A stretch of 33,351 bases of DNA from an uncultured Bacilli bacterium (GTDB taxonomy: Bacteria; Bacillota_I; Bacilli_A; RF39; UBA660), in contig CANRDV010000014.1 of assembly GCA_947629475.1 (NCBI GenBank), positions 1 to 33,351 on the forward strand, read 5' to 3'. The translations under genes were made by a program, and so were the position numbers. The notes under the pieces were generated by a model, which did not search any database, had not been told where the DNA came from, and saw only the letters and a program-made list of their open reading frames with translations. This document shows positions 6,259 through 13,446 of this stretch, piece by piece (positions within the stretch are counted from its first letter, which is position 1; each line of letters opens with the position of its first letter).

Positions 6259-7313
6259 GTTTCGCTATCTTCATTTGCTAATTCAAATAATTCTTTTTCT
6301 TCTTTTATTATTTTAATTAATTCTTCTTTAGATGGCATATAAGTTAGATATTTTGAAGCATAAATATTTTTTACATTATCACCTAAAGTCATTTCTACAA
6401 CTGCATCATCTTTGTCGGCACAAAGTAATATTCCAATTGGTTCACTTTCACCCTTCATCATCTGTGTTTTCTTATAATAATTTACATACATTTGCATCTG
6501 ACCAATATCTTGATGCGTTAACTTTCCTATTTTTAAATCAATTATTACAAAACACTTAGCAAGACGATTATAAAATATCAAGTCGGGATAATAGTATTCA
6601 TATCCTATTTTTATTCTTTGCTGATTCGAAACAAATGAAAAACCTCTTCCTAATTCTAATAAAAATTCTGTTAAATGTGATAACAAGGCTTTTTCCAAAT
6701 CTGTTTCTAAATAATTTTTATTTTCTTTTAATCCAACAAATTCAAATATATATGGTGCTTTCAAAAGTTCTTCAGGCGTTTTTTCTATTAAACCTTGCTT
6801 CGATTCTTCAATTATTTTATTTTTATCAGGCGATATTACATATCTATCATATAATTTAGTATTTATTTGCCTTGATAATTCTCGATATCCCCAATTTGAT
6901 TTAATTGCCTCCTCTTGATAAAATTCTCGTTCCTCTTTTCTATCAACTCTTATTAACTCTTGAAGATGTGACCAAGATAACTCAAAAGGTACATCTTCTA
7001 TTATAGGATACAATTCATAAAACTTTCGCATTCTTCTAATACTAACAGGCGAAAAACCACTTCCAAACTCATTAGTAAGCCTTGAAGATAATGCATCAAT
7101 TATCTTTTTTCCATAACCTGATTTTACATCATTAGAGAGTTCATAAGTTGTTTTGCCAACATACCAATAAACCTCTGTCATTGTAACATCAATATTTTTT
7201 AAAACTTTACTACGAGCAAGTAATATTTTATTTTTGATATCATTATAGATACAATCAATATTTAATATTTCTTCATTATTATTTGTTTTTATCAAACTAT
7301 TTTTCTTAGTCAT
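6255..7313 (-). CDS. DUF1016/YhcG-family PD-(D/E)XK nuclease
   Basis: 352 residues. The N-terminal DUF1016 domain (about 20-160) contains EVYWYVGKTTYEL, YGKKIIDALSSRL and SIRRMRKFYELYP, followed by LSWSHLQELI. The C-terminal YhcG nuclease domain (about 190-320) has a complete PD-(D/E)XK signature: Pro243-Asp244 in YYPDLIFYN, Asp259-Leu-Lys261 in IIDLKIGKL, and Gln272 in DIGQMQMYVNYY. The family is widespread and is annotated as a nuclease; its biological role is not established to my knowledge. The ATG follows AGGAGGAG. The stop codon lies within a perfect palindrome whose core is repeated 31 bases upstream of the start. It is only distantly related to the paralogues at 13447 and 14543. Confidence 0.92.
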   Translation of the reverse strand: MTKKNSLIKTNNNEEILNIDCIYNDIKNKILLARSKVLKNIDVTMTEVYWYVGKTTYELSNDVKSGYGKKIIDALSSRLTNEFGSGFSPVSIRRMRKFYELYPIIEDVPFELSWSHLQELIRVDRKEEREFYQEEAIKSNWGYRELSRQINTKLYDRYVISPDKNKIIEESKQGLIEKTPEELLKAPYIFEFVGLKENKNYLETDLEKALLSHLTEFLLELGRGFSFVSNQQRIKIGYEYYYPDLIFYNRLAKCFVIIDLKIGKLTHQDIGQMQMYVNYYKKTQMMKGESEPIGILLCADKDDAVVEMTLGDNVKNIYASKYLTYMPSKEELIKIIKEEKELFELANEDSET

Positions 7314-7343
7314 ATACTCCTCCTACTACTTAGTTTTTAAATT

Positions 7344-7361
7344 TGGTCGGCATGCCGACCA
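7344..7361. repeat. 18-bp palindrome, upstream flank of the DUF1016 gene
   Basis: TGGTCGGCA followed by TGCCGACCA is perfect and identical in core to the copy at 6227-6258. It begins 12 bases after the recO stop on the minus strand. No T-run follows it in the direction of recO transcription, so it is a poor terminator there. This supports a role other than termination. Confidence 0.88.
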
Positions 7362-7373
7362 TATCTTATTTTG

Positions 7374-8114
7374 TTAACACTTAGTACTAATTAACATATT
7401 AAATTTATCTTTACTTTTTAAATAAATACCTGTATAAGTATCATAATATTCTTTAATAAACATACCTATTTCTTCTCTTACTTTTTTATTTTGAATATTA
7501 AGTTTATCTATTTTCATAATATCTACTACTTGAAATAATCTTAATAGTTTAATTGTTTCAGTTTGAAATAAATAAGTTCCTTGATAACAATTTTTACAAA
7601 CCATCCCACCTAAGGCTAAATCAAATGTTAAAATATCCGGACTTGAACAATTTACACACTCCGAGAAACTTGGATTAACTCCTAAAAAGTTTAACATTTT
7701 AACTTCAAATATATTAGTAATTATTAAGGAGTCAAGAGAATCATTTATTTTAATTAAAGAACTAGCAAGAATATTAAATAAATCAGGATTATTATTTTCT
7801 TTTAAAATACTTTTAGTTAAATCTAGTAAATAAGTTGCATAGTTCATTTTAACTAAATCCGTCATTATGTATTTTAAAGAATTAATAATTGCCCCTTCAA
7901 TTAAAGTTGAAAGACCATTTTCCTTATAAGAAATCGTGAATCTAGCATAAACCATCTTCATACTAATTCCTCGGAGCTTACTCTTTAGGGTTCTTGAACC
8001 CTTTGAAATAACCGATATATATCCATATTCCTTAGTTAAAATATTTAGTATTTTACTAGTTTCACTATAATTAGTTTCATTTAAAACTATTCCATCAATT
8101 GTTACTTTTTCCAT
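7374..8114 (-). CDS. recO: DNA repair protein RecO
   Basis: 246 residues, the normal length for RecO. The N-terminal OB-fold (1-80) includes GIVLNETNYSETSKILNILT and YISVISKGSRTLKSKLRG. The helical C-terminal domain carries a zinc-type four-cysteine set (Cys-x2-Cys in SECVNCS and in MVCKNCY). RecO loads RecA on SSB-coated DNA with RecR in RecFOR repair. Gene order era-yqzL-recO is the classical Bacillota arrangement. The start overlaps the end of yqzL by 20 bases, and its ribosome site (GAGGT) lies inside yqzL, so translation is coupled. The DUF1016 cassette follows directly after the stop. Confidence 0.95.
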   Translation of the reverse strand: MEKVTIDGIVLNETNYSETSKILNILTKEYGYISVISKGSRTLKSKLRGISMKMVYARFTISYKENGLSTLIEGAIINSLKYIMTDLVKMNYATYLLDLTKSILKENNNPDLFNILASSLIKINDSLDSLIITNIFEVKMLNFLGVNPSFSECVNCSSPDILTFDLALGGMVCKNCYQGTYLFQTETIKLLRLFQVVDIMKIDKLNIQNKKVREEIGMFIKEYYDTYTGIYLKSKDKFNMLISTKC

Positions 8115-8202
8115 TTATACCTCGATACTCATTATATAACATGTAATATTTTATATCGCCACTTTTCTTAAATAACTCCCAAAGAAGTTTTTCCATATCC
8201 AT
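8095..8202 (-). CDS. yqzL: YqzL-family small protein
   Basis: A 35-residue frame starting MDMEKLLWELFKKSGDIKYY, with a GGTGAT site 4-5 bases upstream. It matches the short YqzL family found between era and recO in Bacillus, whose hallmark is W-x-LF-x2-(S/T)G-x-(I/V)-x2-Y-(L/M)-LY. It ends at a TGA inside recO, giving a 20-base overlap with the recO start. YqzL function is unknown. Position and sequence both support it, although it is easily missed because of its size. The TGA stop also argues for the standard genetic code. Confidence 0.8.
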   Translation of the reverse strand: MDMEKLLWELFKKSGDIKYYMLYNEYRGINGKSNN

Positions 8203-8239
8203 AATATCACCATTTATATAATGTAATTATTTTTTAAAT

Positions 8240-9139
8240 TTATTCAATATCTAAATCATCTTTTAAACCAAGTTCTTGTAAATATTTATCTCTATCTCGC
8301 CAATTCTTAATAGTTTTAACATATAAACTTAGGTATACCTTTTTATTAAAATATTCTTCTAAATCAAGTCTGGCTTTACTTCCAATTTTCTTTAACATCT
8401 CGCCATTTTTCCCAATTATTATCTTTTTTAAGTTATCTCTATCAACAACTATTAAAACTCCAAGACTAACTAATTCTTTAGTCTCATCATAAGTTTCTAG
8501 ATAACAAGTAACGGAATGAGGAACTTCTTCTTTCGTTTCTCTTAAGACTTTTTCTCTAACTAACTCCGTTATAATCATAGATGTTGGTTGATTTGTTAAA
8601 TAATCTTTATCAAAATATAAGGTATCTTCATCGGGTAAATATTTTTTAATTGTTTCAATTAACTCCGTTATATTAATGTTCTTAACTGATGAAATTGGAA
8701 TTATTTCTTTAAAATCATATAAATCTTTTAAATTATTTATTTCTTTAAGTAAGACTTGTTTATCATTTAATTTATCTATTTTGGTAAGAATTAGAATAAC
8801 ATCTCTTTGTTCTTGTTTTAGTTTTTCTAAGATAAAATTATCACCTTTACCAAATCCTTCTTTAATATCAACTAAGAATAAAATTAAGTTAACATCATTA
8901 GTCATAACATAGGCTTTTTTGTTTAAAACATTACCTAGTTTATTATGTGGTTTATGTATACCAGGAGTATCCACGAAGATTATTTGGGAGTTATCATCAT
9001 TGTAAACTCCTTCGATTATATTTCGGGTTGTTCCTGATTTATCGGAAGTAATTGCTATATGACGTTCTAAAATTTTATTTAAAAGAGTTGATTTACCAAC
9101 GTTTGGTCTTCCAACTATACTAACAAATCCAACTTTCAT
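8240..9139 (-). CDS. era: GTPase Era
   Basis: 299 residues, full length. G-domain motifs are all present: G1 GRPNVGKST (about 10-18), G3 DTPGIH, G4 TKIDKL and G5 ISSVK. The C-terminal KH domain includes IIIGKNGEMLKKIGSKAR and ends with VKTIKNWRDRDKYLQELG. Era binds the 3' end of 16S rRNA and assists 30S maturation at the membrane. The start overlaps the rnhB stop by 4 bases. The next gene down is yqzL after 37 bases, keeping the conserved era-recO order. Nothing unusual is seen. Confidence 0.98.
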   Translation of the reverse strand: MKVGFVSIVGRPNVGKSTLLNKILERHIAITSDKSGTTRNIIEGVYNDDNSQIIFVDTPGIHKPHNKLGNVLNKKAYVMTNDVNLILFLVDIKEGFGKGDNFILEKLKQEQRDVILILTKIDKLNDKQVLLKEINNLKDLYDFKEIIPISSVKNINITELIETIKKYLPDEDTLYFDKDYLTNQPTSMIITELVREKVLRETKEEVPHSVTCYLETYDETKELVSLGVLIVVDRDNLKKIIIGKNGEMLKKIGSKARLDLEEYFNKKVYLSLYVKTIKNWRDRDKYLQELGLKDDLDIE

Positions 9140-9753
9140 ATTTTTACCCTTTCTAAGTATTCTTTAACTGGTCCGTAACTTCTTCGGTGTTCTTTAATAA
9201 TTCCATATTCATTAATTGCTTCAAGATGTTTTTTGGTAGGATAGCCTTTATTATGTTTAAAATCATACATAGGATATTTTTTATCAAGTTCAATTAGCAT
9301 CCTATCTCTTGTGACTTTCGCTATAACAGATGCTGCTGCAATACTTAAACTTTTAGCATCTCCCTTAATTATGGAAGTACTTTTAATATCGGTATCTAGC
9401 CTCATTGCATCAATTAATAAATGCTCTGGTTTAACTTTACAATTTTTAACTGCTTCAAGCATTGCAAGCTTCGTTGCTTCATAGATATTAACTTCATCTA
9501 TTGTCGCCTCATCAATAATCCCTATTCCATAACTAATTGCATCATGAATTAAAATATCATAAAACTCTTCGCGTTTCTTTTCACTTAACTTTTTAGAATC
9601 TGTTAATCCTTTTAATTTATAATTAAGTGGTAAAATACAACAACAAGCAACAACCGGTCCAACTAAAGGTCCTCTTCCTACTTCATCAATTCCTCCAATT
9701 AAAGTAATACCATCCTTAATTAGTTCTCTTTCAAATATATATAAATCTTCCAT
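9136..9753 (-). CDS. rnhB: Ribonuclease HII
   Basis: 205 residues. Type II RNase H motifs are present: GGIDEVGRGPLVGPVVA carries the Asp-Glu pair and GRGP loop, LLIDAM carries the third Asp, and SLSIAAASVIAKVTRDR carries the fourth acidic-site region. It removes RNA, including single ribonucleotides, from RNA-DNA hybrids. The start is 1 base after the yqeY stop and has only a weak ribosome site, suggesting coupling to yqeY. The C-terminal HRRSYGPVKEYL is the usual family end. It overlaps era by 4 bases. Confidence 0.97.
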   Translation of the reverse strand: MEDLYIFERELIKDGITLIGGIDEVGRGPLVGPVVACCCILPLNYKLKGLTDSKKLSEKKREEFYDILIHDAISYGIGIIDEATIDEVNIYEATKLAMLEAVKNCKVKPEHLLIDAMRLDTDIKSTSIIKGDAKSLSIAAASVIAKVTRDRMLIELDKKYPMYDFKHNKGYPTKKHLEAINEYGIIKEHRRSYGPVKEYLERVKI

Positions 9754-9754
9754 A

Positions 9755-10198
9755 TTATAAACTTGCTAGCTTATCTTTAATGATAGTACTAACTTCCTTC
9801 ATATCTGCTTTTCCTTTAACAAGTGGTGTTAATTCTTTCATGATTAAGCCCATATCTTTAGGTGAAGTTGGATTTACTTTTTTAAATACTTCATCAATTA
9901 CTTTATTTAATTCAGCACTATCTAATTGCTCAGGTAAATATCCTTCAAGTAACTTAATTTCTTCATTAGTTTTTTCAATTAAATCATTTCTATTACCTTT
10001 TTCAAATTCAACAATTGATTCTTTTCTTGTTTTAATTTCTCTAGTTAAAATATCAAGAACTAAATTATCATCAATTTCCACCTTTTTATTAATATATTCT
10101 AAATCAACACTTCCTTTAACTCCTCTTAAAGTTTGAACTTTCATAGTATTTTTTTCTTTCATAGCAGTTACTATATCTGCTTTTAACTTATCATACAT
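9755..10198 (-). CDS. yqeY: GatB/YqeY domain protein
   Basis: 147 residues, typical for YqeY: DIVTAMKEKNTMKVQTLRGV at the start, LLEGYLPEQL in the middle and a helical C-terminal half (NPTSPKDMGLIMKEL, KGKADMKEVSTIIK). The domain is also found at the GatB C-terminus and is thought to bind tRNA, although the free-standing protein's role is unclear. An AGGAGA site lies 7 bases before the ATG. It is followed after 1 base by rnhB, and 80 AT-rich bases separate it from the upstream gene. Confidence 0.95.
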   Translation of the reverse strand: MYDKLKADIVTAMKEKNTMKVQTLRGVKGSVDLEYINKKVEIDDNLVLDILTREIKTRKESIVEFEKGNRNDLIEKTNEEIKLLEGYLPEQLDSAELNKVIDEVFKKVNPTSPKDMGLIMKELTPLVKGKADMKEVSTIIKDKLASL

Positions 10199-10278
10199 TT
10201 ATATCTCTCCTTTTCTATTTACATTTTATCATTAAAGTCTTATTTTGTAAATTATTTATTCATGATTTTTTTTAATAA

Positions 10279-10719
10279 TTACTTTCTATATATCTTACTT
10301 TTATAATCATCTATTCTTTTAATCATATAGTTAGTATAAGAGGTAGTATAAGTAATATGCATTAAAAGATTAGTAAAACTTAATAAAATAGTTTTATCTA
10401 AATTATTAATAATTCTTTTTTCAGATAATATATCAAGATAAATTTTAAAATCTTCATTAATATCTTTTATTTTACTAAGAGATACTTTTAAAGTCATACT
10501 TTCAAGTCCTTTTATTTTATCAAGTGAATCTGTAATTGCAAGAAGAAAAAAGAAACTTTCATCAAAATTATCAACAATAGTTTTTATTTCTGTATCAAGT
10601 TTATTTGCTTCATCAATGATAAAATCCATGATTTTTATAATATCTGATGTTTCAAACATAAAATCATGAATTTTTTCAATATGACTATTAATTAATTCTT
10701 TAATATCTAAACTATTCAT
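10279..10719 (-). CDS. Unrecognised small helical protein
   Basis: 146 residues from ATG 10719, chosen because GAGGT lies 6 bases upstream; the frame extends only four codons further, to a TTG. The sequence is predicted largely alpha-helical, acidic and rich in Ile, Leu, Lys and Asp. It has no Cys, no transmembrane segment and no catalytic motif that I recognise. It ends in a basic tail (KRIDDYKSKIYRK). It sits 52 bases after priA and 80 before yqeY in the same orientation, probably in the same transcript. I do not assign a function. Confidence 0.7.
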   Translation of the reverse strand: MNSLDIKELINSHIEKIHDFMFETSDIIKIMDFIIDEANKLDTEIKTIVDNFDESFFFLLAITDSLDKIKGLESMTLKVSLSKIKDINEDFKIYLDILSEKRIINNLDKTILLSFTNLLMHITYTTSYTNYMIKRIDDYKSKIYRK

Positions 10720-10771
10720 ATAATACCTCAAAATTAGTCTCTATTATACTCTATTTAATAAGGTTTTGCAA

Positions 10772-12937
10772 CTAGAAATTTCGAGGATTAAAATCTATAT
10801 CTATTTTTATTTTATTATTAGTTTTATAATGATTTAATAGTTCATTTAAAGTATCTATTAAGTTTTCTTCTTGTTTGTATTTAATAATAATATTGAAGCG
10901 ATAGATAAGATTAACTCTAAATGGGTTAGCAAGGGAAGGTCCTAGGATATCTAAAGTTAGTTTGCTTTTTAAAAATTCTTTAATCTTACTTACTTCTTTA
11001 GATAAAACTTGATAATCTTCTCCTTTTATTCTAATTAAAACTAAATAGTAATATGGAGGATAGCCAAGAAGTTTTCGATTTTTCATTTCTTCTTTGAAGA
11101 ATCCTAAATAGTTGTTGTTTTTAGCATATTCAATTGCATAGTGGTCAGGATTATAAGTTTGAATAATAACACTTCCTGCTTTTTCTCCTCTACCACTTCT
11201 TCCACTTACTTGATTTAAAAGGGCAAATGTTGTTTCACTGCTTCGAAAGTCTGGAATATTTAAACTATTATCAGCATTTATTACTCCAACTAAGGTTACA
11301 TTTGCAAAGTCTAAACCTTTAGCAATCATCTGAGTTCCAATTAAGATATCGTATTTATGGTCTTTAAAGTCATTGATAATTTTTTCATGACTTCCCTTTT
11401 TAGTTGTAGTATCAAAATCCATTCTTATAACTTTATTATCCGGAAACAAAGTTTTAAGTTCTTCTTCGACTTGTTCAGTTCCACTTCCAGAAGTTGTAAG
11501 ACTTGCTCCTCCACAACTTGGGCACGTATCTTTTTTAGCCTCAGCATATCCACAGTAATGGCATCTTAACATTCCACTTGTCTTATGATAGGTTAAAGTA
11601 ATTTCACAGTTTGGACACATAAAAGTTTTACCACAGTTTTCACAGACAACATTTGATGCATATCCTCGTTTATTTAAGAAAAGAATTATTTGTTCTCCTT
11701 TTTCAAGTACTTCTTGCATCTTTAAATATAAGGGTTCTGAAAAGAATTTACTGACCTTTTTATTCTTAAACATATCAATAACTAATACACTTGGTAATGG
11801 TCTATTATTTACTCTTTTATCTAAAACTAATAATTTATAAACACCTTTTAGGGCTCTAGCATACGTTTCTAATGTCGGGGTTGCTGAACCTAAGATAACT
11901 GGGGCATTATGATATTGTCCTCGCCACTTAGCAATATCAAGAGCATCATACCTTGGCATATTTTCTTGTTTATAGGAAGTTGAATGTTCTTCATCAATTA
12001 TAATAATTCCAATTTTTTCTAAAGGAACGAATATTGCACTCCTGGCTCCGATTACTATTTTAATATTTTCTCTTTTTATTTTTCGATATTCATCATACTT
12101 TTCAGAATCCGATAATCCTGAATGAAAAATAGCTATGATACTTCCAAATCTTTCTCTAAATCTTAAAACTGTTTGGGGTGTTAAACTAATCTCCGGAATT
12201 AAAACAATTGCTGTCTTTCCCATTTCAATTACTTTTTCAATTAACTCCATATAAACTTCGGTTTTCCCACTTCCTGTTACTCCATGCAGTAAATAGGTAT
12301 CATTTTTAGTTAAATCAACCATATCTACTACTTTTTGTTGTAAGGAAGTTAAAGGATATTTTTCTTTTAAACTAACATTATTAGAAAGTCTATAAACTTC
12401 CACTTTTTCTTTTTTTAAGATTCCTTTTTTAATTAAAGTATCAACACTTGAATTAATACTTTTTAAATAAGTATAAGTAATATTTTTTCTAGTTCTTAAA
12501 ACTTTTATTATTTCTTTTTGTTTATCAGTTAATTTAAAGTTATCTAACATTTTTTCTTCTAAATATACATATGTTTCATATTTAATATTTACTTTTTTTC
12601 CTTTTTTAGCTTTATAACCATTAGGTAACATAACTTGATAAGCTGAAATTAAAGTTGATAAAGTAGTTTTACTTATATATTTACCTAGTTCTAATAATTC
12701 AGGAGTTAAAATAATATCAGAATCTATTACATCAATTATACTTTTAAGTTCATATTCATCATGATATTCTTCTTTATCAAGTATAGCTATAACAAATCCT
12801 TCTAGTTTAAAGTTAGCAAATGGAACTAATACCCTTACTCCAACTTGAATTTTATCTTCTAAATCTTTAGGTACTAAATAAGTAAAAGTTTTATCTATAT
12901 TTCTATTTGATAATTCAACTAAAACACTTACCAACAT
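10772..12937 (-). CDS. priA: Primosomal replication protein N' (PriA helicase)
   Basis: 721 residues. The N-terminal 3'-DNA-end binding domain (1-105) is followed by a helicase core with Walker A GVTGSGKT (219-226), DEEH box (314-317) and motif GSATPT (349-354). The zinc-binding insert has all eight cysteines (431, 434, 440, 443, 458, 461, 471, 474). Later helicase motifs include GTQMIAKGLDF and QVSGRSGRGEKAG. PriA recognises stalled forks and D-loops and reloads the replicative helicase. It is the first gene of the long minus-strand run to recO. Its promoter contains a 43-bp element shared with another operon, and a terminator lies just upstream. Confidence 0.98.
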   Translation of the reverse strand: MLVSVLVELSNRNIDKTFTYLVPKDLEDKIQVGVRVLVPFANFKLEGFVIAILDKEEYHDEYELKSIIDVIDSDIILTPELLELGKYISKTTLSTLISAYQVMLPNGYKAKKGKKVNIKYETYVYLEEKMLDNFKLTDKQKEIIKVLRTRKNITYTYLKSINSSVDTLIKKGILKKEKVEVYRLSNNVSLKEKYPLTSLQQKVVDMVDLTKNDTYLLHGVTGSGKTEVYMELIEKVIEMGKTAIVLIPEISLTPQTVLRFRERFGSIIAIFHSGLSDSEKYDEYRKIKRENIKIVIGARSAIFVPLEKIGIIIIDEEHSTSYKQENMPRYDALDIAKWRGQYHNAPVILGSATPTLETYARALKGVYKLLVLDKRVNNRPLPSVLVIDMFKNKKVSKFFSEPLYLKMQEVLEKGEQIILFLNKRGYASNVVCENCGKTFMCPNCEITLTYHKTSGMLRCHYCGYAEAKKDTCPSCGGASLTTSGSGTEQVEEELKTLFPDNKVIRMDFDTTTKKGSHEKIINDFKDHKYDILIGTQMIAKGLDFANVTLVGVINADNSLNIPDFRSSETTFALLNQVSGRSGRGEKAGSVIIQTYNPDHYAIEYAKNNNYLGFFKEEMKNRKLLGYPPYYYLVLIRIKGEDYQVLSKEVSKIKEFLKSKLTLDILGPSLANPFRVNLIYRFNIIIKYKQEENLIDTLNELLNHYKTNNKIKIDIDFNPRNF

Positions 12938-12958
12938 TCTATCACCACCATTTATTTG

Positions 12959-13001
12959 ATTGTACCAAATTTTTTAATAAAAGTCTCTAGTTTTTACAAA
13001 A
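12959..13001 (-). promoter_or_regulatory. priA promoter with 43-bp element shared with 26542-26584
   Basis: The minus strand reads TACAAT at 12964-12959 as the -10 and GAGACT at 12987-12982 as a -35-like box 17 bases upstream. The whole 43-bp stretch is repeated with 3 mismatches upstream of the cytidylyltransferase operon, including the spacer and about 14 bases beyond the -35. Conservation beyond the promoter boxes suggests either a regulator site or a duplicated promoter. Confidence 0.6.
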
Positions 13002-13007
13002 TAAATT

Positions 13008-13034
13008 AAAAAGAACCCCGAAGAGTTCCTTTTA
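13008..13034 (-). terminator. Rho-independent terminator upstream of priA
   Basis: On the minus strand an AAAAGGAACTC arm pairs with GGGTTCTTTTT around a TTCG tetraloop, with two G-U pairs, and runs into a T-tract. It would end transcripts from the comE/DUF1016 region before the priA promoter. Confidence 0.75.
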
Positions 13035-13065
13035 AAGGAATAATTTCTATTCCTATCTATATTAA

Positions 13066-13085
13066 ACGCTTAACACGTTAAGCGT
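13066..13085. repeat. Perfect inverted repeat, possible operator
   Basis: ACGCTTAAC and GTTAAGCGT are perfect 9-bp inverted repeats separated by AC. No T-run follows on either strand, so it is not a standard terminator. It stands in the 250-base gap between priA and the DUF1016 array, which otherwise shows only the promoter and terminator already listed. Confidence 0.5.
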
Positions 13086-13189
13086 CACATTATATTTTAT
13101 GGCGCATAACTTTTTATGATTCCACGTTTGACTATAAATTCCGTTGTTATTAGTATATGTAAATTTAATAATTACTATACTTAAAAAAA

Positions 13190-13234
13190 TATTTCCCAAA
13201 AAGTGCAGGCAGTGCCTGCACTTTTTGGGAAATA
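13190..13234. repeat. Long palindrome B0 (array edge)
   Basis: A perfect 45-bp palindrome centred on G13212. Outer arms are TATTTCCCAAAAAGTGC and its complement; the inner core is AGGCA-G-TGCCT. It marks the 3' edge of the DUF1016 array, 4 bases from the stop of the deleted remnant gene. Confidence 0.92.
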
Positions 13235-13238
13235 AATC

Positions 13239-13379
13239 TTACACTACTATATATTCTCTCGAAATTATTCTTTTATCACTACAATATTCTATAATAAATT
13301 TGTTATCTTTCTTGCATATAATTATCCCTATTGTTTTATTTTGATTTACCTTTCTTAATTTATTATCAATATAATCCAT
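13239..13379 (-). pseudogene. Internally deleted DUF1016 remnant (46 codons)
   Basis: An open frame with a good AAGGTGG ribosome site encodes Met-Asp joined directly to the last 44 residues of the neighbouring nuclease (from YIDNKLRK to the shared end REYIVV). It fits loss of roughly residues 3-250 of a 294-residue ancestor by deletion at a short TAT identity, keeping the start codon, reading frame and both palindromes. The nuclease active site is gone. It differs from the two intact copies by scattered substitutions, so it is the oldest or most divergent unit. It may still be translated, but I treat it as a remnant. Confidence 0.85.
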
Positions 13380-13396
13380 ACATACCACCTTAATAT

Positions 13397-13443
13397 TTAT
13401 TTCCCAAAAAGTGCAGACAGTGCCTGCACTTTTTGGGAAATAA
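13397..13443. repeat. Long palindrome B1
   Basis: A 47-bp palindrome centred on G13420 with one mismatch (A13417 against C13423). Outer arms match B0, and the inner core is AGACA-G-TGCCT. It lies between the remnant gene and the first intact nuclease gene, 3 bases beyond the latter's stop. Confidence 0.92.
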
Positions 13444-13446
13444 CTC

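Larger units (their letters stand above)
6227..7361 (-). mobile_element. Candidate palindrome-flanked DUF1016 nuclease cassette between recO and deoB
   Basis: A single nuclease gene is bracketed by two copies of the 18-bp TGGTCGGCA-TGCCGACCA palindrome (6234-6251 and 7344-7361). It is placed between recO and deoB in a housekeeping gene run. There are no other genes, transposase or obvious target duplication inside. That it is mobile is inferred from repeat bracketing and from a second DUF1016 subfamily with its own palindromes at 13190-15512. Confidence 0.5.

Noticed and set aside
9780-10136. 118-codon plus-strand frame antisense to yqeY
   Set aside because: Shadow of a well-recognised gene; no ribosome site and no family resemblance.
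10199-10278. Third copy of the 43-bp promoter element upstream of yqeY
   Set aside because: Only a short AAGACTTTAAT-like stretch matches; the rest does not align, so similarity may be chance in AT-rich DNA.
13144-13344. Plus-strand 66-codon frame crossing palindrome B0
   Set aside because: It is antisense to the nuclease remnant, runs through the palindrome, and is hydrophobic only because of AT-rich antisense composition.
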